From contig DCRZ01000002.1 in assembly GCA_002325375.1 (NCBI GenBank), forward strand, positions 971,089-1,035,088: a stretch of 64,000 nt of DNA, read 5' to 3'. How positions within the stretch are numbered: the first letter of the stretch is position 1; every line of letters begins with the position of its first letter. Positions 1 through 8,871 of the stretch are shown here, piece after piece. A program made the position numbers and the translations under genes. The notes under the pieces were generated by a model, which did no database searches, was not told the DNA's origin, and saw nothing but the letters and a program-made list of their open reading frames with translations. This DNA comes from Rhodospirillaceae bacterium UBA1479. GTDB lineage: Bacteria; Pseudomonadota; Alphaproteobacteria; Rhodospirillales; Casp-alpha2.

Positions 1-264
1 CTGCTCGCCGGGTTCCAGAATGATCGTGCGGCTGGTGATGTCGGCGCCGGCCAACGCCGTTTCCAGGGTCGCAAGATGCCCGGCGTCGGCGACGTTGCGG
101 TCGGTGATCACGGCCACCCGGCCAGCCCGCAACACGGGCGCGATCAGCCGCCCGGCGTCGGCCAGCAGGCCCGCACCGATCAAAATGTCGTAGCTGCGCT
201 CGCCCAGGTCGACTCCCAGGCGTTCGATGCCCGGATGTTCAATGGTCGTGCCGTCAATGGTCAT
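1..264 (-). CDS. aroB: 3-dehydroquinate synthase, N-terminal part (runs off the window)
   Basis: The first 88 codons are present; the rest lies beyond base 1. The N-terminus reads MTIDGTTIEHPGIERLGVDL and continues through a segment ending ILEPGEQ, the typical start of AroB. The enzyme converts DAHP to 3-dehydroquinate in the shikimate pathway, in the cytoplasm, using NAD and a metal. Its ATG overlaps the aroK stop as ATGA (264-261), so the two are probably translationally coupled. The aroK-aroB order is common in proteobacteria. The catalytic residues are outside the window. Confidence 0.9.
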   Translation of the reverse strand, partial: MTIDGTTIEHPGIERLGVDLGERSYDILIGAGLLADAGRLIAPVLRAGRVAVITDRNVADAGHLATLETALAGADITSRTIILEPGEQ

Positions 265-803
265 GCTGTGCCGTCCGTCAGTTTTTCAATGATCTTGTCG
301 GCGGTCTTTTCCGGGGTTTCATCGACGCTTTCAATGATGATATCCGCCTGTTCGTACACAGGATAACGCTCATTTATCAATTGCTTCAGTTTCTCCGTCG
401 GATCCGTGCCCTTGAGCAACGGCCGCCCGGCGGCCCGCCGTTTGGTGCGGCGCTCCAGAATCGCCAGATCGGCGCGCAGCCAGACGCTGATCGCGGCCTC
501 GGCGATGCGCGCACGGGTGCGCGGGTTCATGAAGGCGCCGCCGCCGGACGACAGAATCATCGGCGCGCCGTTCAACAGGCGATCGATGACACGTTCCTCG
601 ACGTCGCGGAACGCCGGTTCGCCGTAGATATCGAAGATATCCTCGATGCTGCAGCCGGCGGCCGTTTCCACTTCGTCGTCGGAATCGATGAACGGTAAGT
701 CAAGTTTGGCGGCCAAGATCCGGCCGACGGAACTTTTCCCGGCGCCCATAAGGCCGACCAGGACGATAGTTTTTTCTTGTTTTTGAATGGGTTGAGAAGA
801 CAT
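261..803 (-). CDS. aroK: Shikimate kinase
   Basis: 180 aa, normal length for the family. It phosphorylates shikimate with ATP to shikimate-3-phosphate. The Walker A loop GLMGAGKS lies near residues 17-24. It is followed by the shikimate-binding DSDD region, the GGGAF segment and the lid region RRAAGRPLL. It overlaps aroB by four bases (ATGA), so the two chorismate-pathway genes form an operon. A divergent promoter region of about 200 bp separates it from the plus-strand genes. Confidence 0.96.
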   Translation of the reverse strand: MSSQPIQKQEKTIVLVGLMGAGKSSVGRILAAKLDLPFIDSDDEVETAAGCSIEDIFDIYGEPAFRDVEERVIDRLLNGAPMILSSGGGAFMNPRTRARIAEAAISVWLRADLAILERRTKRRAAGRPLLKGTDPTEKLKQLINERYPVYEQADIIIESVDETPEKTADKIIEKLTDGTA

Positions 804-1003
804 GGACCTGTAACTTTTGGGCTGCGGATGGCGTCGGGCGGGCGGCGTTGAAAGCGGGGGGGCGAGCCGATAAACTCCGGCCTGCCCGCCGCCGCCGGAA
901 AAATGCCATAGTCACAGTCTAGCAGAAAGCCTGAATACAGTGGCAAACCCCGATCCGACGGTCACCAAGATCACCCGCGAAGACGAATAGGCCCGCCCTC
1001 CCG

Positions 1004-1144
1004 ATGAAAAGCATTTCCAAGATCATCCTCATCCTCGCCCTGGCCTTGGTGCTGGGCGGCGGGACGTTCCTGGTTACCTGGGATTTTCCCGCGCCGTCCA
1101 AGGACGTGACGAAAGTTCTCCCCGATGACCGGTTCCCGCGCTAA
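1004..1144 (+). CDS. Small single-pass membrane protein, 46 aa
   Basis: A short reading frame with one N-terminal hydrophobic segment (about residues 6-24, after a KSISK basic start) and a hydrophilic tail ending LPDDRFPR. Its last 20 bases overlap the start of the next gene in another frame. I see no strong ribosome site. From memory, similar tiny proteins with a WD-PAP...DDRFPR tail occur in alphaproteobacteria, but this was not searched. Function unknown. The overlap with the following ATG suggests translational coupling. Confidence 0.6.
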   Translation: MKSISKIILILALALVLGGGTFLVTWDFPAPSKDVTKVLPDDRFPR

Positions 1145-3212
1145 GCGCCCGGTTACGGTATCGCGGCTGGCCGCCTTCGCGGTGGCGCCGTTGTTGCTGA
1201 TCGCCCCGTTAAGCCATCCGCAGGCCCAGGCGCCCGCGGCGGATGCGCCGGCGGCCCTGCTGCCGGGCGCACAACCGCCTGTTGCCGAGCCGGTGGCCCT
1301 GCAGCCGCCGGCCGCGTTGGCGCCGCCGCAAGCCCTGAAACCGCACGCACCCGCAGCCCCCGTTCAGCCCCCGGCGGGCCTAGGGGCGGCCCGGCCTGCG
1401 CCGGGCGTGCCTTCGGGCGGTGAACCGGGCGTCCAAGTCGATACCCTGGATAAAGTCGATCCGGAGACGGCGGGCGTCATCGGCCCCGACGAAGGCGGCT
1501 TGGGCTTCGATCTCTGGCAGGGTGCGGACCGCGCTTATGTGGCGGCCCTGATAACGAACCTGCCCGTGCGGGCACCTTCGCCGGTGATGCGCGCATTGAT
1601 GCGCCGGCTGTTGTTGACCGCAGCCCAGCCCCCCGCCTTGGCCAAACCGGCTGAGGGCGACGGCGCGGATGCGGTCAAGACGAAACCGGTCAGTCTGATT
1701 ACCCTGCGCGTGCAACAGCTTGCCGCCATGGGTGACGTCGCCGGGGTTGGCGACCTGCTGGCGGCGATCCCCGGCAGCATCACCGATCCGGCCTTGCTGC
1801 AGGTTGAAGCCAACGCCCGTTTCCTGGCCAATGACAATGCCCGCGCCTGCGGCATCACGGCGCATCAGATTCAGGCCGGCGGGGGGGCTTACTGGCAGAA
1901 GGCGATGATTTTCTGCCAGATCCTGGCTGGCGAGCCGGAAAAGGCGGAAATCGGCATTTCCATGCTCAACGAACTGGGGGCAAGGGATCCGGCGTTCTAT
2001 GCCCTGAGTGACCGCCTATTGGGCGGCACGACCGGGGAACTGACCTCGGTGACCGAAGCCGATGGCCTGTTGCTGGCCATGGCGCGGGCGGCCAAAACGC
2101 CGTTGCCGGCCGACGCCACCCGGTCTGACCGCCCGGGCGTGCTGCGCGCCATCGCCGTCAATCCAAACGTGGGGCCGGATATCCGCCTGGAAGCGGCCGA
2201 GCGTGCCGAGGCCGCCGGCGCCCTTGATACCGAGGCCCTGCGCCAGCTCTATTCCAGCGTGACGTTCGATCCGGGCGACCTCAAACGCTCGTTGTCGCGG
2301 GCCGACGAAATCGGCGGGCCCGTTGCCCGTGCGCTGCTCTACCATTCCGCCTTGTCGCAGACCGTGCCGACGGCCCAGGCCGAGATCATCGACAAGGCGC
2401 TCAAGATTGCCGTCGGCGAAGGCCGGTATGGCGCCGCCGCGCGGGTGTTTCATCCGCTGGTATCGAAAATTCCACCGTCTGCGGATCTGTTGTGGTTCGC
2501 CCCGGACGCGGTGCGTCTGATGTTGTCGACGGATGATCCCACGGGCGCCGAAGCCTGGTTCAAGCTGCTGCAGGCGAGTGCATTGTTCCAGGACGACAGC
2601 CGCGACCTGTTGGTCCGCATGACGCCACTGGTCCGGCTGGTCGGCACCATGGGTCTGGAGAACGAGCCCCGCGACCTAAGCGTCTGGTGGCGTTCGATCG
2701 CGGGCGAGAAAGACGCAGCCCGCCGGGCGGCGCTGCTCTATGCGCTGCTGGATGGTCTGGGCGAGGATGTGCCGCTCGACGCTTGGCAGGCGATGGGCCC
2801 GGTGATCGGCCATGCCACGGCGGAAACGGTCCATCCGGCGCTGTGGTTCCGCCTGTTGTCCGTGACCGACAAGGTGGCGGCATGGACCGCCGAACGCGAA
2901 GCCCGTGAAACCGCCGCTGAATCTTCGGCAGCCCTTGACGTGGCGCAGGTGGCGCCGATGGGCGAACCTGTGCGCGAAGCGCAGCTTGGCACAACAGACG
3001 TGCTGCCGGCACCCGCCGTGGCCGATGAAACGGTTCTGCCGCCCCATCGCGGCGAGGTCATCCTGATGGTGTTGGCGGCGATCGGCGACGGCGGCACGGC
3101 GCGGGCTCAGGCTCAGGTTCTGCGTCAGGCGGTGATCAGCCTGCGCGCCATCGGCCTTGATCAGGAAGCCCATGACCTGGCGCTGGAGGCGGCGCTCGCG
3201 GCGGGCCTGTAA
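1125..3212 (+). CDS. Conserved hypothetical secreted protein, Pro/Ala-rich N-terminus
   Basis: 695 aa. A signal peptide is apparent (basic start, hydrophobic run LAAFAVAPLLLIAPL, cleavage near SHPQAQA). A Pro/Ala-rich linker of about 70 residues follows, then a long, mostly helical alanine/leucine-rich region that could be a repeat solenoid. No catalytic motif is recognised. It starts inside the end of the 46-aa gene and ends just before xerD, so the three probably form one transcription unit. Probably periplasmic or surface located; function not assigned. Confidence 0.8.
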   Translation: MTGSRAKRPVTVSRLAAFAVAPLLLIAPLSHPQAQAPAADAPAALLPGAQPPVAEPVALQPPAALAPPQALKPHAPAAPVQPPAGLGAARPAPGVPSGGEPGVQVDTLDKVDPETAGVIGPDEGGLGFDLWQGADRAYVAALITNLPVRAPSPVMRALMRRLLLTAAQPPALAKPAEGDGADAVKTKPVSLITLRVQQLAAMGDVAGVGDLLAAIPGSITDPALLQVEANARFLANDNARACGITAHQIQAGGGAYWQKAMIFCQILAGEPEKAEIGISMLNELGARDPAFYALSDRLLGGTTGELTSVTEADGLLLAMARAAKTPLPADATRSDRPGVLRAIAVNPNVGPDIRLEAAERAEAAGALDTEALRQLYSSVTFDPGDLKRSLSRADEIGGPVARALLYHSALSQTVPTAQAEIIDKALKIAVGEGRYGAAARVFHPLVSKIPPSADLLWFAPDAVRLMLSTDDPTGAEAWFKLLQASALFQDDSRDLLVRMTPLVRLVGTMGLENEPRDLSVWWRSIAGEKDAARRAALLYALLDGLGEDVPLDAWQAMGPVIGHATAETVHPALWFRLLSVTDKVAAWTAEREARETAAESSAALDVAQVAPMGEPVREAQLGTTDVLPAPAVADETVLPPHRGEVILMVLAAIGDGGTARAQAQVLRQAVISLRAIGLDQEAHDLALEAALAAGL

Positions 3213-3244
3213 TCCCGGCGGAAACTCGCGAAGGGAGGCAACTC

Positions 3245-4159
3245 CTGTCCCGTTACATCAGCCTATTTCTCGACATGCTGGCCGCCGAAAGAGGTGCTGC
3301 CCGCAATACGATCGAATCCTACGGCCGGGATCTGGACGACTTCGCGTCGTTCTGCGCCCGGCGCAAGACGGCTGCCGACGCGGCCGGACCGGAGGACGTC
3401 ACGGCCTATATGAAGCGCCTGTCGGGTGCCGGCATGGCGGCCAGCACCCAGGCCCGGCGGCTGTCGGCTCTGCGCCAGTTCTTTCGCTTCCTACAGGCGG
3501 AACGCATCCGCGACGACGATCCGACCCAGGCCGTCGATGCGCCGCGTCAGGCGCGGTCCCTGCCCAAATACCTGAGTGAGGAAGAGGTCGAACGCCTGCT
3601 GACCGCGGCCCGCGAACGGCCGGGTGCTGACGGCTTGCGCACGGCGGCCTTGCTGGAAGTGCTTTACGCCACGGGCCTTCGCGTGTCGGAACTGGTCGGC
3701 CTGCCCATGGCGGCGGTCGCCCGCGACGGAAGGGTGCTGATCGTGCGCGGCAAGGGCGGGAAGGAACGCATGGTGCCCATCGGCGGTCCGGCGCGCGACG
3801 CGCTCGGCGATTACCTGGCCGTGCGCGATGGCTTTCTGGGCAAGGACAAGGATGCACGGGCGGCCTTCCTGTTTCCGTCCCGTGCGCAGCAGGGCCATCT
3901 GACGCGCGCCCGCTTCGGGCAGGTTCTCAAGGAACTGGCGGTTGCCGCCGGCATTCCGCCGAAACGGGTATCACCACACGTTCTGCGTCATTCCTTCGCC
4001 AGCCACCTGTTGGCCCACGGCGCCGATCTGCGGTCCCTGCAGCAAATGCTGGGCCATGCCGACATCTCGACCACGCAGATCTACACCCATGTCCTGGAAG
4101 AGCGTCTGAAGGCGTTGGTTGACCAAGCCCACCCCCTGGCCAAGGCGCCCCTGGATTAG
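3245..4159 (+). CDS. xerD: Site-specific tyrosine recombinase XerD
   Basis: It resolves chromosome dimers at dif together with XerC. From the ATG at 3275 (294 aa) the catalytic set is complete: R136 (TGLRVSEL), K160, H235 and R238 (SPHVLRHS), H261 (MLGHADIS) and Y270 (IYTHV). That ATG, however, falls inside the conserved N-terminal SAM-like helix (LFLDMLAAERGAARNT). The frame stays open upstream, and a strong Shine-Dalgarno, AAGGGAGG (3231-3238), lies six bases before an in-frame CTG at 3245. I therefore place the start at CTG 3245, giving 304 aa, close to the usual length. XerC is a less likely identity. Confidence 0.9.
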   Translation: MSRYISLFLDMLAAERGAARNTIESYGRDLDDFASFCARRKTAADAAGPEDVTAYMKRLSGAGMAASTQARRLSALRQFFRFLQAERIRDDDPTQAVDAPRQARSLPKYLSEEEVERLLTAARERPGADGLRTAALLEVLYATGLRVSELVGLPMAAVARDGRVLIVRGKGGKERMVPIGGPARDALGDYLAVRDGFLGKDKDARAAFLFPSRAQQGHLTRARFGQVLKELAVAAGIPPKRVSPHVLRHSFASHLLAHGADLRSLQQMLGHADISTTQIYTHVLEERLKALVDQAHPLAKAPLD

Positions 4160-4173
4160 GCAGAGAGAGGCAC

Positions 4174-4995
4174 TCAGGGCGGCGCGACCGCGCGGCGGTA
4201 GAGATGCCAGGTGGCGTGTCCCAGGACCGGCAGGACCAGGAATAGCCCGATCAACCCGGACAGCAGGGCGAGGGCGATCATGGCGGCAATGGTGGCGCAC
4301 CAGATCGCCATCACCCGTGGGTTCAGGGCGACGAACCGGACGCTGGTCAGCATCGCCGTGATGAAATCGACATCGCGATGGAACAGCATCGGAATGGAAA
4401 TGACCGAATAGGAAAAAACGGCGAAGGCGATGAGCGCCCCGGCGGCATTGCCGACCATCAGGAACAGCCAGCCCGACGGGGTGGTGAAGATGTCATAGAT
4501 CAGTTCGCGGAATCCGAAGAACTGGAACCCCATGAAGCCGAAGGACAGCAGGGCGGCGATGTCCATCCAGAAAAACAGGGAGAACCCGGTGACCAGCGCC
4601 ATCCACCCCAGTTCACGGCTGAACATGGATTTCACGGTTCCCAGCACGATGCCCCAGCTGAGCACAGCATCCCCGTCCGGGGCGGGGGCTTCCAGGCGCT
4701 TGCTGATTACATAAAAGCCGCTGGCGATGAAAGGCGCGATGAGGGCAAATCCCGCCGCCAGAGGATAGACCAGATACGGCAGTTCGAAGGCGACCAGCAT
4801 CAGAATCAGCAGCCAGCCACCGAGCACATAAATTCCCGCGAAAAAGATGTCGTAGGTGGGCGCTGCCCGGAAATCCCGCAAGCCCAGGGCGAGAACGTCG
4901 ATCAGGTCATTGACGCCGACACGCTTAACCTGCGGCGGCGGCGGGCGGGTTCCCCGGGGGACGGCCGGCGCGGCGTCGACGCTGGGGTCGGTCAT
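4174..4995 (-). CDS. DUF2189-type integral membrane protein
   Basis: 273 aa from the chosen ATG at 4995, which has a good ribosome site (GGAAGGA, complement of 5003-5009, seven-base spacing). An upstream ATG at 5019 is less well placed. A soluble proline-rich N-terminus leads to the VNDLIDVLALGLRDF region typical of the DUF2189 family, then about six hydrophobic segments. No catalytic motif is visible and the function is unknown. It is convergent with xerD, with only 14 bases between them. Confidence 0.8.
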   Translation of the reverse strand: MTDPSVDAAPAVPRGTRPPPPQVKRVGVNDLIDVLALGLRDFRAAPTYDIFFAGIYVLGGWLLILMLVAFELPYLVYPLAAGFALIAPFIASGFYVISKRLEAPAPDGDAVLSWGIVLGTVKSMFSRELGWMALVTGFSLFFWMDIAALLSFGFMGFQFFGFRELIYDIFTTPSGWLFLMVGNAAGALIAFAVFSYSVISIPMLFHRDVDFITAMLTSVRFVALNPRVMAIWCATIAAMIALALLSGLIGLFLVLPVLGHATWHLYRRAVAPP

Positions 4996-5127
4996 GCGCT
5001 TATCCTTCCAGGCTCGCATCCATCGAGCCGTGCCTAATAACCATATAAAAAATGTGGATTGATGTCGACGAAGTTCGGCGGACGAACACGGGATAAATGG
5101 TGAAGAAAGGGATGGCGCGCGCGCTTG

Positions 5128-6459
5128 TCAGCCTTCCGCCGCCACCTTTTCGACCAGCCAGCGCGCCGTGCGCAGCAGGCGCGCGTCATCGTTTCGCGCG
5201 CTGACCAACTGAACACCGATGGGCATGCCGTTGGCCCCCTGCATCAGGGGAAGGGTCACCGCCGGTACACCCAGGTATGTCCAGGTTGAGCAGAACACCG
5301 GATCGCCCGTGGCATCCAGGCCTTTGGGCGCTTCGCCGCAGGTCGCCGGGGTCAGGATGGCGTCGAATTCCTCGCCCAGGCTTTTCACCCAGCCGGCCAG
5401 GTGAACCCGCATGTCGACGCATTCATTGAAATCGACGGCCGTGACCGACTTGCCTTCCTCGATCATGGCGCGCAGCACGTCGCTCAGCTTGTCTTCGCCG
5501 CGGGCCACGTATCCGGACAGATAGCGAACCAGATCGGCGCACATGATCTTGCGCAGGTTGTCGACGGCGCCATTGAAGTGATCGGGCAGGGTGACGTCTT
5601 CGCATTGATCGCCAAGGAACTCGCGCAATTCTTCGAACGCTTCCTGGGCATCCGGTTCCGCGCGATCCCAGACCGGGGATTTGACGAAGGCGAAGCGAGG
5701 TTCGAGGGGGGGCTCCTGGCGGGTGATCTCCGACAGGCACGGGGCGGCGGCCGGCTTGGTGTCCGGATCGGCCGGATCGTGGCCGATCAGACAATCGCTG
5801 ATCAGGGCGGCGTCTTCCAGGGTGCGGGCGAACACGCCGACGTGGTCGAGGGTTCGCGACAGAGCCAGGGCGCCGGCGCGGGAAATCCGCCCATGCGTCG
5901 GCTTGAAGCCGACGACACCGCAGAACGATGCCGGGCGAATGACGGACCCGTTGGTTTGCGAGCCGATCGCCAAGGGCACCATGCCCGCCGCGACGGCGGC
6001 GGCGGAGCCGCTGGACGAGCCGCCAGGGGTGCGTTCCGGATCGTGCGGGTTACGGGTCTTGCCGGGGGAATAGACGGCAAGTTCCGTGGTCACGGTCTTG
6101 CCCATGATCACGGCGCCGGCGGCCCTCAACAGGCGGACGGCGGTGCTGTCGTCATCGGGTAGGCGTCCCTTGGACAGCACGGTGCCGTTTTCCGTGGGCA
6201 GGTCCGCCGTGTCGAAGATGTCCTTGATGCCGACGGGGATGCCGTGCAACGGCCCGGTCGGCGCACCACTGGCATGCAGTTCGTCACAATGGGCGGCCTG
6301 GCGGCGGGCGAAGTCCGGGTCGAGATGCGCCCAGGCGCCGATGGCGTCTTCTTTCGCTTCGATCCGCGCGAGGCAGGCCTCGACCAGTTCCGTGGAGGTA
6401 ATCTCACCCCGTTCGATCATCCCAACCAATTGGGATGCGCCCAAATCCGCCAAATCCAT
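5128..6459 (-). CDS. Amidase signature family hydrolase
   Basis: 443 aa. The amidase Ser-cisSer-Lys triad is visible: the Lys in GIPVGIKDIFDT, the cis-Ser in the glycine/serine stretch GGSSSGSAAAVAAG, and the nucleophile Ser in SQTNGSVIRPASFCG. The family hydrolyses carboxamides or carbamates, or acts as the GatA subunit of tRNA amidotransferase. No gatB or gatC is nearby, so a small-molecule amidase is more likely. It is the last gene of the minus-strand TRAP transporter operon, which suggests that it processes the imported compound (inference). Confidence 0.88.
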   Translation of the reverse strand: MDLADLGASQLVGMIERGEITSTELVEACLARIEAKEDAIGAWAHLDPDFARRQAAHCDELHASGAPTGPLHGIPVGIKDIFDTADLPTENGTVLSKGRLPDDDSTAVRLLRAAGAVIMGKTVTTELAVYSPGKTRNPHDPERTPGGSSSGSAAAVAAGMVPLAIGSQTNGSVIRPASFCGVVGFKPTHGRISRAGALALSRTLDHVGVFARTLEDAALISDCLIGHDPADPDTKPAAAPCLSEITRQEPPLEPRFAFVKSPVWDRAEPDAQEAFEELREFLGDQCEDVTLPDHFNGAVDNLRKIMCADLVRYLSGYVARGEDKLSDVLRAMIEEGKSVTAVDFNECVDMRVHLAGWVKSLGEEFDAILTPATCGEAPKGLDATGDPVFCSTWTYLGVPAVTLPLMQGANGMPIGVQLVSARNDDARLLRTARWLVEKVAAEG

Positions 6460-6497
6460 GGTGCCGGTTCCTAAAGGTATGCCAAACCCGCGATGGT

Positions 6498-6704
6498 TCA
6501 GTCTGATGTGGTCTTCTTCAAGGTGGAATCCCAGAGGTCGTAGAGGACCAGGGCCAGCACGCCGAGGCTGATGACCCAGAACGGCAGCCCGCCCCAGAAC
6601 CCGGCGAAGCCGTGGGAGATACCCCAGGCGAGGCCGAGGACGAAGGCCGCCACCATCGCGGTGCCGAGGATGCCGCAGATTTGTTCGAATACCCTTGATC
6701 TCAT
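6498..6704 (-). CDS. Small two-helix membrane protein, 68 aa
   Basis: Two hydrophobic segments are clear, about residues 12-32 and 38-56, with a charged C-terminus STLKKTTSD. The ATG at 6704 is preceded by CAGGAG at suitable spacing. It lies between the TRAP large permease and the amidase on the same strand with short gaps, so it belongs to that operon. No family is recognised. It could be an accessory subunit of the transporter, but nothing in the sequence proves it. Confidence 0.65.
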   Translation of the reverse strand: MRSRVFEQICGILGTAMVAAFVLGLAWGISHGFAGFWGGLPFWVISLGVLALVLYDLWDSTLKKTTSD

Positions 6705-6767
6705 GATCGGTTCACTCCTGAAATCCTGGCTTGGATCGCCCTTGTTTTGGTTTCGCTCATGCCGCTG

Positions 6768-8135
6768 TTACGGGATGTACTTGCCGAAGAAGTAATCGGG
6801 CAGGAACAGCGCAATCCCCGGGTACTGGTACATCAGAACCATGACGGCAATAACGATGGCCAGGTACGGCATGATGCCCCTGAAGATTTCCATCAATTCG
6901 ACGGCCTTGCCCATCACCCCTTTTAGATAATAGGCGGACATCGCCATAGGTGGCGTGAGGAACGATGTCTGCAGGTTGAGGGCAACCAGCATGGCGAAGA
7001 AGTAGGGATTGACGTCGAAGGTCTTCAGCATGGGCAGGAAGATCGGCACGAAGATGATCAGGATTTCCGACCATTCCAGGGGCCAACCCAGCAGGAAGAT
7101 GATCACCTGGACCAGGATCAGGAACTGCCAGGGCTCCAGGTTGAAGCCGAGGATGAAGTGTTCGATGATTTCATGCCCGCCCAGATAAGAGAACACCGAG
7201 GCGAAGGTCCAGGACCCGACGAACAGCCAGCAGACCATGGCCGTCGCCTTGGCGGTCAGGTAGACGGATTCCTTGAGCATCTGCCACGTCAGGGAGCGAT
7301 ACATGCCGGCCAGGACAATGCCGCCGAAGGCCCCCATGGCGGCGGCTTCCGCCGGCGTCGCCAGACCGCCCAGGATCGAGCCGAGAACCAGCAGGATCAG
7401 CGCCGTCAGCGGCACGAAGGACGTCAAAAGCTGCCAATAGACGATATGCCGGGGCGGCACGTCTTCGGCCCGCGGTTTCGGCGCGATGGACGGATTGATC
7501 ATCACGCGGATGATGACGTAGAGAATGTAGGACCCCGCGAGCAGGAAGCCGGGGAAAATCGCGGCGGCATAAAGTCGCAGCGGCGACAGTTCGGCGATCG
7601 CCGCATAGACGATCAGCATGATCGACGGCGGGATCAAAATCCCCAGCGTGCCGCCGGCGCAGATCACGCCGGATGCGAAGCTCTTGTCATAATTCGCCTT
7701 GGCCATGGCCGGAAACGCCAGCAATCCCATCAGGGTCACGACGGCGCCGACGATCCCGCTGGCCGTCGAGAACACGGCGCAGGTAATCAGGGCGGCGATG
7801 GCCATGGAGCCCGGCAGGTTCCGCGCCGCCATCTGCAGTGCGTAAAACAGCTTGTTGACGATGTTGGCGCGTTCGACCACGTAGCCCATGAACAGGAACA
7901 ACGGAATGGCGACCAGCGTGTCGTTTTCCATCACCGAGTAGGTGTTCTGGTTCAAAAGGTAGAAGATCTTGTTGTTAAAGATGTCGGCGAAGGTCGTGAT
8001 GCTGCCGGCTTCGTAATAGGCGAAATAGCCAAAACCGACGCCCATGGCGAGCAAGGTGAAGGCCACCGGAAATCCGAGCAGGACCATCACAATGAAAAGC
8101 GACAACATCAAAATCGCTACTTCGGGGTTCGTCAT
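6768..8135 (-). CDS. TRAP transporter large permease (DctM type)
   Basis: 455 aa with about a dozen hydrophobic segments, the usual size for the 12-helix TRAP large subunit. The glycine/proline-rich motifs ICAGGTLGILIPPSIMLIVY and GLATPAEAAAMGAFG are characteristic of DctM. It forms the sodium-coupled transport channel in the inner membrane with the small permease encoded just upstream. Overall it resembles the mannitol/chloroaromatic and 2-oxoacid branch of TRAP systems (inference from the binding protein). Confidence 0.93.
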   Translation of the reverse strand: MTNPEVAILMLSLFIVMVLLGFPVAFTLLAMGVGFGYFAYYEAGSITTFADIFNNKIFYLLNQNTYSVMENDTLVAIPLFLFMGYVVERANIVNKLFYALQMAARNLPGSMAIAALITCAVFSTASGIVGAVVTLMGLLAFPAMAKANYDKSFASGVICAGGTLGILIPPSIMLIVYAAIAELSPLRLYAAAIFPGFLLAGSYILYVIIRVMINPSIAPKPRAEDVPPRHIVYWQLLTSFVPLTALILLVLGSILGGLATPAEAAAMGAFGGIVLAGMYRSLTWQMLKESVYLTAKATAMVCWLFVGSWTFASVFSYLGGHEIIEHFILGFNLEPWQFLILVQVIIFLLGWPLEWSEILIIFVPIFLPMLKTFDVNPYFFAMLVALNLQTSFLTPPMAMSAYYLKGVMGKAVELMEIFRGIMPYLAIVIAVMVLMYQYPGIALFLPDYFFGKYIP

Positions 8136-8184
8136 TCTATAACGTGCTCCGTCTCACCAATACGTCGGTGTGTAATTATGAGAA

Positions 8185-8766
8185 TTAGGCTTGTGCCTTG
8201 GCGGCCGCGGCCTGCTGTTGCAGCAAGATGTCTTCGGTTTCCTGGGCGTCCTTGAGACGCGGCAGCCAACTGCCCGACTTGATCGCAAGATAACAGCGCA
8301 TGCATTCGGCGATGCCCTGAATGATGAACAGTCCGGCGGCCAGCGGGATCAGGGTCTTGAAGAAATAGATTTGAATGCGGGCCGGGCTGTTCCAACTGAC
8401 TTCCTTGTAGCGCCATGAATCGGCAGCGATTTCCGCGCCGTACCAGGCCAGGGCCAGCATGCCCGGGAAAAAGAAGCAAAAGTACAAAATCAAATCAATG
8501 CGCGCCTGCCAGCGGATCGAAAGCAGGCGATAGACCACATCCGCCCGCACATGAGTGTCCTGGGCAAGGGCATATGGCCCGGCCATCAGGAACAAGGCGC
8601 CGTACATCTGAACCATCATGTCGAAAGCCCAAACGGTCGGGGCATTCAGGACATAACGGACGAATACCTCATAGGCGACCGACAGGGTGAGGATCAAAAT
8701 GCACCAGCCAAAGGTGCGCCCGACCCAGATGCTCAATTCTTCAATGGCATGGATAGTTTTTATCAC
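8185..8766 (-). CDS. TRAP transporter small permease (DctQ type)
   Basis: 193 aa with four hydrophobic segments, as expected for DctQ. The start codon is GTG (complement of 8764-8766). It sits between the binding protein and the large permease in the standard P-Q-M order. DctQ supports interaction of the substrate-loaded binding protein with DctM. The Ala/Gln-rich C-terminal tail is poorly conserved in the family. Confidence 0.9.
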   Translation of the reverse strand: MIKTIHAIEELSIWVGRTFGWCILILTLSVAYEVFVRYVLNAPTVWAFDMMVQMYGALFLMAGPYALAQDTHVRADVVYRLLSIRWQARIDLILYFCFFFPGMLALAWYGAEIAADSWRYKEVSWNSPARIQIYFFKTLIPLAAGLFIIQGIAECMRCYLAIKSGSWLPRLKDAQETEDILLQQQAAAAKAQA

Positions 8767-8871
8767 GGCTTGGTTTCCCGCCCTTGATGTCTCAGATATG
8801 TGAGGGACAGCCGATTAAGGCTGCCCCTCAATACCTACTTTTCCGGATTGATCCCAGATGAAAGGATCAGA

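Noticed and set aside
940..990. 16-codon GTG-started frame before the 46-aa gene
   Set aside because: Too short and without a ribosome site; cannot be told apart from chance.
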